DNA of 64,000 bases from Bacteroidota bacterium (GCA_016712665.1 JADJQP010000003.1:62001-126000); one strand, 5' to 3'; counted from the stretch's first letter, positions 9,951 to 19,926 are shown. Numbers and translations: made by a program. Notes: generated by a model from the letters alone, not told the origin.

Positions 9951-10364
9951 ATGCTGTCGAAGGTAACACATGTAAGAGTACGATATGGAGAAGTAGACCA
10001 AATGGGATTTTTATATTATGGCAACTATGCCCTCTATTATGAAGTGGGACGTGCAGATATGATTCGGGGCGCCGGCTATCCGTATAGCGAAATGGAACGA
10101 GATGGCACCGTAATGCCGGTGGTAAAAATGAATGCAAAGTTTTTAAAACCTGCTTTATATGAAGAGTTGATTCGTGTAGAAACCACCATTTTTGAATTGC
10201 ACAAACATCCCTTTATCACCTTTCATCATAAATTATACAATGAGCAAAACGAATTGCTTCATAAAGCGGAAGTGACATTGACCTTCTATGACCCCATCAC
10301 CAAAAAGCGGGTTGCTATGCCTGAGCGATTGCGAAAAATACTGGAACCCCACTTTAAAGATTAA
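9951..10364 (+). CDS. Acyl-CoA thioesterase, YbgC/4HBT family
   Basis: A 137-aa hotdog-fold thioesterase. It begins with the family pattern VRVRYGEVDQMGFLYYGNY, with the catalytic Asp in EVDQMG and the xYxxYxxxGRxD-type helix (ALYYEVGRADMIR). It probably hydrolyses short or aromatic acyl-CoA or acyl-ACP in the cytosol. It starts 14 nt after the glycosyltransferase stop and ends 1 nt before the convergent permease gene. Confidence 0.88.
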   Translation: MLSKVTHVRVRYGEVDQMGFLYYGNYALYYEVGRADMIRGAGYPYSEMERDGTVMPVVKMNAKFLKPALYEELIRVETTIFELHKHPFITFHHKLYNEQNELLHKAEVTLTFYDPITKKRVAMPERLRKILEPHFKD

Positions 10365-10365
10365 T

Positions 10366-11424
10366 TTATCGTTTGATGCGCGGATCGATAATGGTATAGA
10401 GGATATCTACCAAAATATTAATGATAATAAATATCAATGCGGTAAACAATACGGCCCCCATTACCACCGGAAAATCAAATTTATTAAGGGCATCTACCGT
10501 GATCTTTCCGATACCTTTCCATCCAAAAATATATTCGATAAAAAAGGATCCTGCAAGCAATTCGGCAAACCAACCCGATATTGAGGTAATCACCGGATTG
10601 AGTGCATTTCGCAAGGCATGTTTCCATACCACGGCCCGTTTACTGAGTCTCTTAGCAAATGCGGTACGAATAAAATCCTGATTCATCACATCCAGCATCG
10701 AACTTCTGGTAATTTGTGTAATGATGGCTAAGGGACGGATTGATAGTGTTACAACCGGTAATATCAAACTTTTTAGTACCAAATGCCGGCCTGTAAAGGG
10801 ATCATACTCCCACATGGGTGAGATAATACTAAGTCCTGTATAATCCTTTAGCAAAAATCCAAAAAGATATGCAATGAGAATTCCCGCAAAAAATGAGGGT
10901 GCCGAAATTCCCAAAACACTGGTAAATATGGCCGAGCTATCGAGCCAGGTATTCTGCTTTAAGGCTGCTATGATACCCAGCAGGATTCCAAAAAAAGAAG
11001 CCACCAAAATAGAAAGGCTTGCTAAAATTAAAGTACCTGGAAAAGCATCTATCAACATGGCATTGACCTCTTTTTTAGTTTGAAACGAACGCCTGAGATA
11101 AGGCGGCTTCACAACAAGGTTTTTTTCGGCGCCCACCGAAAACAATTTTACATACTGATATTTTTCTCTTTCTTCCTGCGCATTTCCGTGAATGGCCAGG
11201 GGCGAAAGATCGTTTAGGTATAATAGAAATTGTTTATGTATTGGCTGATCCAAGTACAATTCCTTGCGGATATTAGCAATGGTTTTGGCATCCGAACGTT
11301 GCCCCATAGTAAGTCGCGCCGAATCAGCAGGAAGCAGTACAAAAAATAAAACAAATACGATACCCACTACACCAAGTAGCACCAAAAAACTATTCAATAT
11401 TTTTTTAAGCAAAAAATGAAACAC
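10366..11424 (-). CDS. Oligopeptide/dipeptide-type ABC transporter permease (DppB/OppB-like)
   Basis: A 352-aa inner-membrane permease with about six membrane segments. The N-terminal segment is followed by a periplasmic loop of about 100 residues, as in OppB/DppB. The family signature lies in the second half, with the EAA-type loop around KRLSKRAVVWKHALRNALNP and the ending YTIIDPRIKR. It probably forms one half of a peptide or nickel-type importer channel, but no partner permease, ATPase or binding protein is adjacent. It follows the DoxX-like gene on the same strand with a 33-nt gap. Confidence 0.85.
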   Translation of the reverse strand: MFHFLLKKILNSFLVLLGVVGIVFVLFFVLLPADSARLTMGQRSDAKTIANIRKELYLDQPIHKQFLLYLNDLSPLAIHGNAQEEREKYQYVKLFSVGAEKNLVVKPPYLRRSFQTKKEVNAMLIDAFPGTLILASLSILVASFFGILLGIIAALKQNTWLDSSAIFTSVLGISAPSFFAGILIAYLFGFLLKDYTGLSIISPMWEYDPFTGRHLVLKSLILPVVTLSIRPLAIITQITRSSMLDVMNQDFIRTAFAKRLSKRAVVWKHALRNALNPVITSISGWFAELLAGSFFIEYIFGWKGIGKITVDALNKFDFPVVMGAVLFTALIFIIINILVDILYTIIDPRIKR

Positions 11425-11457
11425 GTGTGTGGATTAATTCAAAATAAAAATACAATA

Positions 11458-12690
11458 TTAACGGGTAGAAACGGTATCTACAGGAGCAACAGGTGCAGGT
11501 GCTGCCACAGGAAATAAGGGCAGGGCATTATCTTTCAAATCAAGATTCAAGGTACTAAAATTAGGATAGTTAGCATAACTCCATTTTCCCTGAATGGTGC
11601 CATTATGCAATAGCATCAATCCCGGATTCGCCCTCATGGCCGTTTTGCAAACGGTTTGGTCGATGGTAAAAAACTCGATATCCAATTTATGCTCTTCCTT
11701 AAATTTATTGGATTCAATATCATTACTAGAACTTAATACCAGCATTGGCACATTGGCTTTTTTACATGCCTGAATTAATATTCTCAAACGATCTAAATTT
11801 CCGGTATTGGCAGTATGTACATCTTTTACAAATAATAGAAAGACATTCCCTTTATACGTTAAAACGGTATTGGTTACATTCTCACCATTGTAATTGCTTA
11901 CACTAAAATCTTTGATCGTCGGTTCGTTTTGGGCTTTTTTTACAACCGTGTTGATAGTGGTGTCAAATGTCCAGGTAGAATCTTGCCAAGGATAATTGGT
12001 TAAATCAAACTCCTTTTTCACGCCATCTTTTTTGTACACCAAAACGGTTTTCACCTCTTCGGGTACATAGTTAGGGCCCGGTGTCATTTCGTTCAAAATA
12101 TTGTTCCCTATTTTGTAGGGCAAACAATCTTTAACGGGTAAATTTTTCAATACATACCACTGCATCAACAAGGAGATCGCAAAGGTGGCCACCATTATTG
12201 AAGTAGCCACTTTCGGCGAAAAAGCTTCTGCAATGCGCTTACGAAAGAAAACCAAAATTAAAATCAAGGCCAGCAAAATCAAATCTTTCATAAACGACTC
12301 ATTTGCCTGTAATTTGATACAGTCGCCAAAACAACCGCACTCTTTTATTTTGCCACTATACATGGCATAGGCCGTGAGGAAGGTAAAGAAAATGGTCAGT
12401 AATAAAATCAGAAAGGAAAACAATTTGAATCTGTATCCGATAATTAACGCGATACCTGCTACAATTTCAAAAGTGATCATCAAAATAGACATCGCCATGG
12501 CATAGGTATTAAGCCAATGCATCAAAGAAGGTAAATAACCCTCGCGCGCCCATACTTCAAAAAATTCGCCCATTTTATAGGCCAAACCGGAAGGATCGTT
12601 GGCTTTTATTAAACCGGAAAAAATAAAAAGTATACCGACAAATACCCTGATGATGGTTAAGGTAACATTTAACGCCTTATTTTGACTCAT
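11458..12690 (-). CDS. DoxX-like membrane protein, BT_3928 family
   Basis: A 410-aa inner-membrane protein. The N-terminal half has four or more membrane segments of the DoxX/MauE type (RVFVGILFIFSGLIKANDPS) and a conserved KECGCFGDCIKL cysteine cluster. The C-terminal half is extracytoplasmic and thioredoxin-like in layout (DLTNYPWQDSTW, then NVPMLVLSSSND), ending in a Pro/Ala-rich tail. It resembles the BT_3928 family; the role is probably in envelope redox or quinone-linked electron flow but is not established. The ATG at 12690 is chosen because a promoter box lies just upstream. Confidence 0.75.
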   Translation of the reverse strand: MSQNKALNVTLTIIRVFVGILFIFSGLIKANDPSGLAYKMGEFFEVWAREGYLPSLMHWLNTYAMAMSILMITFEIVAGIALIIGYRFKLFSFLILLLTIFFTFLTAYAMYSGKIKECGCFGDCIKLQANESFMKDLILLALILILVFFRKRIAEAFSPKVATSIMVATFAISLLMQWYVLKNLPVKDCLPYKIGNNILNEMTPGPNYVPEEVKTVLVYKKDGVKKEFDLTNYPWQDSTWTFDTTINTVVKKAQNEPTIKDFSVSNYNGENVTNTVLTYKGNVFLLFVKDVHTANTGNLDRLRILIQACKKANVPMLVLSSSNDIESNKFKEEHKLDIEFFTIDQTVCKTAMRANPGLMLLHNGTIQGKWSYANYPNFSTLNLDLKDNALPLFPVAAPAPVAPVDTVSTR

Positions 12691-12707
12691 ATGATAGATT
12701 TTGTAAA

Positions 12708-12715
12708 CAAATATA
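12708..12715 (-). promoter_or_regulatory. -7 promoter element TATATTTG (minus strand)
   Basis: The minus strand reads TATATTTG, 17 nt before the ATG of the BT_3928-family gene. It lies in the divergent gap with cmk. Confidence 0.6.
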
Positions 12716-12818
12716 ACGAGTTCCTTCATTCATCGCTAATAATGCACCCAATTTAGAATATCATTAGGAAAAAAGGATTTTGAAAGCAAAACAGATTATT
12801 CGTTCTTTGCACTCAGAA

Positions 12819-13484
12819 ATGCAAAAAATCATCATTGCTATTGATGGCTTTTCGTCGACAGGAAAAAGCACCTTAGCGAAACAACTTGCCGCCAAATTAA
12901 ACTACACCTATGTAGACAGCGGCGCCATGTACAGAGCCATTACGTATTACTTTTTGCAACAGCATATCAACCTATCGGATACCCAGGCTATTCATGAAGC
13001 ATTACAACAAATCAAATTACATTTTGAAGACAATAAAATCTGTCTGAACGGTGTGAATATAGATGCCGAAATACGTGATTTAAATGTGGCCAATCATGTT
13101 AGCCAGGTTGCTACCCTTGAGGAAGTGCGGCATTTTGCCGTGCAACAGCAGCAGCAATTGGGCATTGATAAAGGCATTGTGATGGACGGACGGGATATTG
13201 GTACTACCGTATTTCCGAATGCAGAATTAAAAATATTTCTGACAGCCAATCAACAAATTCGTACTCAAAGGCGATACGATGAAATGAAAGTAAAAAATGA
13301 GGCAGTCCGAATTGAAGAAGTGGAGGCCAATTTAGCGCAACGCGATCATTTAGATTCGACAAGGGAGATAAGTCCCTTGCGAAAGGCAGCAGATGCAGTA
13401 GATTTAGATAATAGCCATGTATCGATGGAGCAACAATTAGAGATTGCGTATGAATGGGCTAAGCAAAAAATACATCATACCTAA
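12819..13484 (+). CDS. cmk: Cytidylate kinase
   Basis: CMP/dCMP kinase of 221 aa, which recharges pyrimidine nucleotides from RNA turnover. It shows the P loop GFSSTGKST (residues 10-18), the CMP-site segment YVDSGAMYRAIT, GIVMDGRDIGTTVFPNAELK and the LID region RRYDEM. The ATG at 12819 gives the usual N terminus and is preceded by a promoter-like TTCTTTGC. The longer frame from a TTG at 12780 adds 13 unlikely residues. Confidence 0.95.
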   Translation: MQKIIIAIDGFSSTGKSTLAKQLAAKLNYTYVDSGAMYRAITYYFLQQHINLSDTQAIHEALQQIKLHFEDNKICLNGVNIDAEIRDLNVANHVSQVATLEEVRHFAVQQQQQLGIDKGIVMDGRDIGTTVFPNAELKIFLTANQQIRTQRRYDEMKVKNEAVRIEEVEANLAQRDHLDSTREISPLRKAADAVDLDNSHVSMEQQLEIAYEWAKQKIHHT

Positions 13485-13496
13485 AGCACTGCACCC

Positions 13497-14000
13497 CTAC
13501 TCCCCGCTCCCACTTCGAATCATTTCTGCATAGCTTTGCTTGAGTAGCATGGCGCGAATAATTTTGGCAATTCGCTTTGCTTTGGTAGTGTCGGTTTTGG
13601 CAGACTCAACCCATTTACTGTAATAGTTTTGATGCGAGCGAGGAAAGCTCATGAAATAATCATAGGCCTCCTTTTCCTCTTGTAGACAGTCCATCATGTC
13701 GGTATTGAGTTCATAGGCAACCGTATCGACTATGAGTTTGACTTCCAGTTCATCATTCTTTTTCTTTTGGAGTTGCTTGCGTAGGTTGGCATTTAAAGGC
13801 AAAATAAAATCACCCCTACCCATTGGAATGATGGCCACGCCTTGAATCGCAATTTGGTCTAGAAATCCTTTGACACGATAAGAGGTTTTGATGCCTTTAT
13901 TCATTTTTTCTGCCCACTCACTTGGTATCAGAATATACGTCCAGCCGGTTTTTTCGCCTTGACTGCCAAATTTTTCGATGATAGCTTTAAAGTGAATCAT
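13497..14000 (-). CDS. DUF1905/YdeI-OmpD-associated family protein
   Basis: A 167-aa cytosolic protein. The N-terminal DUF1905 domain shows the GWTYILIPSEWAE and YRVKGFLDQ barrel strands. A C-terminal YdeI-type helical segment (FMSFPRSHQNYYSKWVESAK) is followed by basic helices. YdeI-type proteins are linked to peptide resistance in enterobacteria, but the function here is unknown. It starts 11 nt after the icd stop, so it probably lies in the same transcript. Confidence 0.78.
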   Translation of the reverse strand: MIHFKAIIEKFGSQGEKTGWTYILIPSEWAEKMNKGIKTSYRVKGFLDQIAIQGVAIIPMGRGDFILPLNANLRKQLQKKKNDELEVKLIVDTVAYELNTDMMDCLQEEKEAYDYFMSFPRSHQNYYSKWVESAKTDTTKAKRIAKIIRAMLLKQSYAEMIRSGSGE

Positions 14001-14011
14001 TGAATGTTCTG

Positions 14012-15277
14012 CTACAAATTACGAATAATTTCATCAGCAAATTCACTGGTCTTCAATAATGTGGCATCCTTCATTAACTTATGAAAATCGATGGTTACCT
14101 TTTTGTTGCGGATGGCTTTGCCCACTGCATGTGTGATTGCTTCAGCTGCATCCTGCCAACCCATATATTCAAGCATCATTACGCCACTTAAAATCACTGA
14201 TGAAGGATTCATAGTATTGGTATTTGCAAAACGTGGCGCTGTGCCATGCGTAGCTTCAAACACGGCATGCCCTGTTTTGTAATTAATATTTGCACCGGGC
14301 GCAATACCGATACCTCCCACTTGTGCAGCCAGGGCGTCACTGATATAATCGCCATTCAAGTTTAAGGTAGCAATCACACTATAATCTTGCGGAGCTAATA
14401 AAGCTTGTTGTAAAAAATTATCTGCAATGGCATCTTTAATAATCACCCTACCGCCTATACTTGCTACTTTCATTTCTTCATTGGCAACGGCTTCTCCATT
14501 TTCTTTTTTGGTTTGTTCCCACTGATTCCAGGTATATACATTTAGACCAAATTCTCTTTCTGCCAATTCATAGCCCCAATTTTTGAAAGCGCCCTCGGTA
14601 TATTTCATAATATTGCCTTTGTGTACTATGGTTACACTGGGCATTTTATGTTGAATCGCATATTCAATAGAGGCTCTTATCAGGCGCTCACTCCCCTCTT
14701 TACTTACCGGCTTGATACCAAAAGAAGTGGTCTCAGGAAAGCGAATATTTTTGACCCCCAATTCATTTTGTAAAAAATCGAGTAATTTTTTTGCTTCAGG
14801 TGTGCCGGTCATGTACTCGATGCCTGCATAAATATCTTCGGTGTTTTCTCTAAAGATGACCATATTCACTTTTTCGGGATGCCACATCGGTGAGGGAGTA
14901 CCTTCAAAATAATGAACAGGTCGAAGACAAACATACAAATCCAGCTCCTGACGCAAGGCAACGTTTAAACTGCGTATGCCGCCACCAACAGGGGTTGTAA
15001 GTGGTCCTTTAATAGAGAGCAGGTAATCTTTAAAAGCCTGCATGGTTTCTTCGGGCATCCAGGTACCGGTTTGATTGAAGGCTTTTTCGCCGGCGAGTAC
15101 TTCCATCCAGTGAATTTTCTTTTTGCCCTGATAGGCTTTTTGTACTGCTGCATCAAACACACGTACACTTGCCTTCCAAATATCGGGATCAATGCCATCG
15201 CCTTCAATAAAAGGGATAATGGGTTGATTAGGTACATTCAGTTTGCCATTTTCCATGGTAATTTTCGCTGCGCTCAT
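14012..15277 (-). CDS. icd: Isocitrate dehydrogenase (NADP-type)
   Basis: A 421-aa TCA-cycle enzyme that oxidises isocitrate to 2-oxoglutarate. Family landmarks are IPFIEGDGIDPDIW, TPVGGGIRSLNVALRQ with the isocitrate-binding Ser and Arg, FRENTEDIYAGIEY, IVHKGNIMKYTEGAFK, and the cofactor-side GTAPRFANTN. The length fits the E. coli-type homodimer. A promoter box on the minus strand lies 33 nt upstream of the ATG. Confidence 0.97.
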   Translation of the reverse strand: MSAAKITMENGKLNVPNQPIIPFIEGDGIDPDIWKASVRVFDAAVQKAYQGKKKIHWMEVLAGEKAFNQTGTWMPEETMQAFKDYLLSIKGPLTTPVGGGIRSLNVALRQELDLYVCLRPVHYFEGTPSPMWHPEKVNMVIFRENTEDIYAGIEYMTGTPEAKKLLDFLQNELGVKNIRFPETTSFGIKPVSKEGSERLIRASIEYAIQHKMPSVTIVHKGNIMKYTEGAFKNWGYELAEREFGLNVYTWNQWEQTKKENGEAVANEEMKVASIGGRVIIKDAIADNFLQQALLAPQDYSVIATLNLNGDYISDALAAQVGGIGIAPGANINYKTGHAVFEATHGTAPRFANTNTMNPSSVILSGVMMLEYMGWQDAAEAITHAVGKAIRNKKVTIDFHKLMKDATLLKTSEFADEIIRNL

Positions 15278-15310
15278 CTTGGTATTTCTTTATTTTTTAA
15301 AAAATTCGGG

Positions 15311-15318
15311 CAAAAGTA
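15311..15318 (-). promoter_or_regulatory. -7 promoter element TACTTTTG (minus strand)
   Basis: The minus strand reads TACTTTTG upstream of the icd start. It is a consensus match without a clear -33 TTG at 19 nt. Confidence 0.55.
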
Positions 15319-15398
15319 ACGGAAATCTGCTTTACAAAAAAAAGAGATGCGTAGAAGATTTGTATGTCTGTCTTCGACTGTCCGCAAAAGCAATATCG

Positions 15399-15528
15399 TA
15401 CTGTCCTCTTCGACTCTCCGCTAAAGCGGGACAAGCACTCAGAGTGACAGTTGGGTGAATATAGTCAATGTACTACTGTCCTCTTCGACTGCGCTCAGAG
15501 TGACAGATGGGTGAATATAGTCAATGTA
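15399..15528. repeat. Two tandem copies of a short intergenic repeat
   Basis: Both units (from 15399 and from 15474) open with TACTGTCCTCTTCGACT and close with CAGAGTGACAG, then TGGGTGAATATAGTCAATGTA. The first carries an extra insert (CCGCTAAAGCGGGACAAG) that is complementary to the core of the palindromic elements at 15586 and 15784. Confidence 0.8.
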
Positions 15529-15585
15529 GCAGAAGTAGAATGATACTAAATTTTCATGTCATGCTGAGCGCAGTCGAATGTTTAT

Positions 15586-15654
15586 AAATTTTCCTGTCAT
15601 GCTCAGCGCTTGTCCCGCTTTAGCGGAGAGTCGAAGCATAAGGCAGGAAAATTT
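15586..15654. repeat. Palindromic MITE-like element, copy 1
   Basis: A 69-bp element bounded by a perfect 11-bp inverted repeat (AAATTTTCCTG / CAGGAAAATTT). Inside are CATGCTCAGCGC and the hairpin CCCGCTTTAGCGG. No coding capacity. Confidence 0.85.
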
Positions 15655-15783
15655 GGAAATAATTAAGATGTTTCATATGCCGTCCGACTGTCTGTCTTCG
15701 ACTCCGCTCAGACTGACAGAAGAGTGAAAGTGCTCCTATTTACAGATAATTAATTAGTTCAAAAAAGGGCTAATAGACTCATT

Positions 15784-15850
15784 AATTTTCCTGTCATGCT
15801 CAGCGCTTGTCTCGCTTTAGCGGAAAGTCGAAGCATAAGGCAGGAAAATT
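15784..15850. repeat. Palindromic MITE-like element, copy 2
   Basis: A second copy in the same orientation, with the inverted ends AATTTTCCTG / CAGGAAAATT and the same core, differing by a few bases (CTCGCTTTAGCGG). It lies just upstream of the BspA-like gene. Confidence 0.85.
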
Positions 15851-15887
15851 CGACGGAATCCACAACTAAATTATATCAGAAATAAGT

Positions 15888-15895
15888 TACATTTG
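15888..15895 (+). promoter_or_regulatory. -7 promoter element TACATTTG
   Basis: A match to TAnnTTTG 19 nt before the ATG of the BspA-like gene. Confidence 0.5.
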
Positions 15896-15914
15896 TTTAG
15901 CAAACCCACCGCAC

Positions 15915-18151
15915 ATGAAAAAAATCTTGCTGACACTTTTCTTTGTTGCGTTTGCAAGAATTGTATTGTCGGCTGATTTTATTACAGTTTGGAATATGAA
16001 TAATCCGGGCGGTTCCCCTACCTCACTTACTTTTGGAGTTGGCACCTCAGGGCTTGTTAATTATACATGGGAAACTATTCCGGCTGGCGCAAATGGCTCA
16101 GGAACTATTAGCGGCAACACTGCAAATATTACCGGTTTACCAGTTGGGGCAATGATTCGAATTACTATCAATCCAACAAATTTTAATAGGGTTAATATTA
16201 ATTATGGTGTTGATAAAGCCAGACTGATTGACATCGAGCAATGGGGAAATGTAGGCTGGCTTAGTATGGAAAGCGCCTATCATGGATGTTGGAATTTAAA
16301 TATTTCTGCAACGGATATACCTGATTTATCAGCGGTTATCTCCTGCAAAAGGATGTTTCGCTCCTGCTCCCAATTAAACAGCCCCCTTAATATTAATAGT
16401 TGGATTGTTTCAAATGTGACTGATATGAGTGAGACGTTTTCTTCTACTGGTGCTTTTAACCAACCTATTGGCAATTGGGATGTTTCAAATGTGACTGATA
16501 TGAATAGTATGTTTTACGGCGCTAAGGCTTTTAACCAACCTATCGGTAGTTGGAATGTTTCTAATGTGACTGATATGAGTGGCATGTTTGATAATGATAC
16601 TTCTTTTAATCAGCCTGTTGGCAATTGGGATGTATCTAATGTGACTAATATGAGGGAGATGTTTAGTACCGCTAAATCTTTTAACCAACCCGTTGATAAT
16701 TGGAATACTGCAAATGTTACCAGTATGAATAAGATGTTCATCGCCGCTTCCAATTTTAACCAATTAATCGGAAATTGGAATACGAGCAATGTGGATTCTA
16801 TGGCGCAAATGTTTCAATGGGCTGCTTCTTTTAACCAACCAATCGGAAATTGGAATACGAGCAATGTGACTGATATGAGTTCAATGTTTTTTGAGGCTAC
16901 TTCTTTTAACCAACCAATTGGCAATTGGAATACTGGCAATGTGTCTGACATGAGTGGGATGTTTTATCTTGCTACCTCTTTTAACCAACCTATTGGAAAT
17001 TGGGACGTATCTACTGTGACTCAAATGAGTGGAATGTTTTTTATGGCTTCTAGTTTTAATCAACCAATCGGCAATTGGAATACCGGACAGGTGATGGATA
17101 TGCATGCAATGTTTCGCAACGCAGATAGTTTTAATCAGCCAATCGCAAATTGGGATGTATCTTCTGTTTTTGGCTCCTTGGGATTAATGTTTGCTGGCGC
17201 TACCTCTTTTAACCAACCTCTCAATAATTGGAATACAATGAATGTGACTAATATGAATGGAATGTTTCATCGTGCTTATAATTTCAATCAATCTCTCGCC
17301 AATTGGCAATTCAACTCAGGTGTTGACCTACAAAATATGTTAGATAGTTGCGGAATGGATTGCAGCAATTATTCAGCAACGCTTGGTGGTTGGAGTGCCA
17401 ATATCAATACACCAATAAGTATGCAACTAGGTGCTGAAAATATTAAATATTTTTTTAGCGCTCAAAACGACCGAAACTATTTATTGAATACCAAGGGATG
17501 GACGATAACAGGGGATTTATTAGCAAATAACAATTGCTGTGCCATACAATATACTCCCATCTATGCTGCGACTTGCACAAATTATTTCTTCAATGGGCAA
17601 ACGCTTACAAATAGCGGCACCTATTACGACACATTAATGAATGCAAATGGATGTGATAGTGTCATCACGTTAAATCTAATGGTCAATACTCCGAATGTTG
17701 CAGTAACGCAAACAGGTGCAAACCTTACCGCAAATGCAGTTGGCGCCAGCTACCAATGGTTACAGTGTAATCCTTATGTTGCTATCCCGGGCGAAATAAA
17801 TCAAACGTTTACGGCAACTATAAACGGTGACTATGCTGTTGCTATTACTGAAAATAATTGTACCGATACCTCGGCATGCTATCCTGTTATAGGTATTGGC
17901 TTTAATGAACAAGATTATTCAAGCACCATCCGAATATTTCCCAATCCTACACATCATTCCTTACAAATTACATCAGATATTGCATTTCAAAATGCAAGCA
18001 TTCATGTGATGAACATTTTAGGTGAGACGATTGCAAGCTATACCGATATTTCTGATGATCATTTTACTATTGTCATGGTGATGCAGTAGCTGGGCATTAT
18101 TTCATTTTAATTAGCGACAAAAACCATCGTTACATTCAAAAAGGTATTTAA
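15915..18151 (+). CDS. BspA-like (DUF285) repeat surface protein with T9SS sorting domain
   Basis: A secreted protein of about 745 aa. After the signal peptide (residues 1-20) and a short beta domain come 12-13 repeats of 25 residues, about residues 145-475. Their consensus is FNQPIGNWDVSNVTDMSGMF, as in the BspA/DUF285 surface repeat family. A Cys-containing linker and an Ig-like segment follow. A T9SS C-terminal domain starts at IRIFPNPTHHSLQI. The frame breaks near 18075. The frame then open reads GDAVAGHYFILISDKN and ends at 18151, or in KVFKE if a second indel is assumed, which is a normal sorting-domain ending. It is probably an adhesin-type T9SS cargo. Confidence 0.88.
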
Positions 18152-18235
18152 AGAATAGTATTCATTTTACTCAAAACTTTAGGAAGTTAAACACCTTTGA
18201 ATATAAATGACAAAATCACGAAAATAAACTGGAAC

Positions 18236-18874
18236 ATGTCGAAACGTGAATATGACATTAGTGGGAACCCGGTCGATCTACATACACCAGCTGAAAACAA
18301 TATAAGTGCATGCATTGAGCCTTTATCTCCGCTTCATTTCAAAACCATTTTATCTATTTCTGATTTGCAGTTTGGGAAGGAGTTTGTTGAGAACAAAATG
18401 CTTCAAGCCTATATCGATGATGAGAACAAATATGGCTTTGTTGCGATAATAAATCAGGAGATTGCAGGATTTATTCTATTGGCAAAATATGGTAGTGATG
18501 CATTCAAATCGATGATCTTACATGAACAAGATTGGTTTGCTTCACGCTATGCAAAATCAACGAATGTTGGAGTAATACAAACCATAGCGATTGATGCCTC
18601 TTTTGCAAATCAAGGCTTAGGAACCTTTCTTACACAAAAAGGAATTGAAATTCTTTCGCACTATGTAGATGAAATAATATCTATTTGCTGGGATCAACAT
18701 GAACAAACATCTTATTCAAAAGTATTGGAAAAATGCGGATTTCAGTTTGTCAAGGCCATTCCTAATTACTGGTTCAATGATAGTCTGCAAAAAAACTACC
18801 ACTGCAAACTATGTGGTGCACCACCCTGCAAATGCCAGGCTTTGATTTATGAAATGGATGCAAGTAATTATTAA
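18236..18874 (+). CDS. GNAT-family acetyltransferase with C-terminal Cys motif
   Basis: A 212-aa N-acetyltransferase-like protein. The acetyl-CoA segment is visible as IQTIAIDASFANQGLGTFLTQKG, in which the Q/R-x-x-G-x-G loop is NQGLGT. The C terminus carries CKLCGAPPCKC, a small CxxC...CxC cluster that could bind metal. The substrate is unknown. The ATG at 18236 is preferred to the TTG at 18197, because that TTG lies inside a promoter-like CACCTTTG. Confidence 0.78.
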   Translation: MSKREYDISGNPVDLHTPAENNISACIEPLSPLHFKTILSISDLQFGKEFVENKMLQAYIDDENKYGFVAIINQEIAGFILLAKYGSDAFKSMILHEQDWFASRYAKSTNVGVIQTIAIDASFANQGLGTFLTQKGIEILSHYVDEIISICWDQHEQTSYSKVLEKCGFQFVKAIPNYWFNDSLQKNYHCKLCGAPPCKCQALIYEMDASNY

Positions 18875-18900
18875 TTTCTTATTAAACATTCAAGTTACAT

Positions 18901-19014
18901 AATGGAACACCGATAGAACAGATTTAGCAGATTCCCACAGATTTTTTTTCGCTGTGGCTGATGTGAGAATGGAACACCGACAAAACAGATTTAGCAGATT
19001 CCCATAGATTTTTT
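18901..19014. repeat. Two direct copies of an intergenic repeat
   Basis: Copies at 18901-18949 and 18968-19014 share AATGGAACACCGA, then ACAGATTTAGCAGATTCCCA and AGATTTTTT. A similar GAACAC...ACGGATTGAATAGAT stretch occurs near 43325-43400. The rest of the 315-nt gap to the next gene holds nothing recognisable. Confidence 0.75.
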
Positions 19015-19189
19015 ATTCACTAGAATACAAGAATTCTCACAGATTTTTCGCTTCGTGAATTGTGAATTTTTCAAAGAAGGCAGACCGAGATTTATATTAT
19101 TTAATAAGTTCAAGTATCTATACTTTCATTGTGCATAATCACAGAACAATGTTACAAACTAATCATTTGTTTAGTAATATTGCTGTTGA

Positions 19190-19912
19190 ATGGATAAGCA
19201 AGGTATTCAAATCAATAAATATATCAGTAGCACCGGCTATTGCTCACGACGAGAAGCCGATCAAATGATTGCACAATGCCGTGTAATGATTAACGATAGT
19301 ATCGCTTTACCCACTTCAAAAGTCACTGAACAGGATAAGGTGTATGTAGACGACGAATTGTTGAAGAAGAAAAAATCGGGATCTACCTATATCATGCTGA
19401 ACAAACCCATCGGCATTACCACCACCACTGATACCACCGATAGAACCAATGTGATTTCGTTCATTAATTATCAAAAGAGAATTTTCCCGATAGGCCGCTT
19501 GGATAAAGATTCGGAGGGCTTACTTCTATTGACAGATGATGGGGATATCGTCAATAAAATATTACGAGCCGGAAATAAACACGATAAGGAATATATCGTG
19601 ACCGTTAATCGATCCATCTCAAGCGATTTTATCGGCAAAATGGCAGGTGGTATACCCATATTGGGAACCAAAACCCTACCTTGTAAAGTGCATCAAATAA
19701 GCGGTAAAAAATTCAGCATCATTCTTACACAGGGTCTCAATCGTCAAATTCGAAGAATGTGTGAGTACTTAGGTTACGACGTAACTTCGCTAACCCGCGT
19801 ACGAATAATGAATATCAAACTCGACAAATTGCCCGCCGGAAAATGGCGACTACTCCATTCAAGCGAAATCGCAGAATTGCATCGCCTTCTTGGCAATTCT
19901 TCTAAAACGTAA
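19190..19912 (+). CDS. rluF: 23S rRNA pseudouridine synthase, RluF-like
   Basis: A 240-aa RsuA-family pseudouridine synthase. The S4 RNA-binding domain comes first (INKYISSTGYCSRREADQMI), then the catalytic domain with Asp105 in GRLDKDSEGLLLL and the closing motif GLNRQIRRMCEYLGY. The TGYCSRREAD segment and overall layout fit RluF, which modifies U2604 of 23S rRNA. RluB/RluE-like specificity cannot be fully excluded from sequence alone. Confidence 0.88.
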   Translation: MDKQGIQINKYISSTGYCSRREADQMIAQCRVMINDSIALPTSKVTEQDKVYVDDELLKKKKSGSTYIMLNKPIGITTTTDTTDRTNVISFINYQKRIFPIGRLDKDSEGLLLLTDDGDIVNKILRAGNKHDKEYIVTVNRSISSDFIGKMAGGIPILGTKTLPCKVHQISGKKFSIILTQGLNRQIRRMCEYLGYDVTSLTRVRIMNIKLDKLPAGKWRLLHSSEIAELHRLLGNSSKT

Positions 19913-19926
19913 GACTGGACTAGGTT

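Noticed and set aside
16485..17105. Minus-strand frames rich in His, Ile and Ser opposite the BspA-like repeats
   Set aside because: They are the antisense of the 75-nt repeats and only mirror that periodicity.
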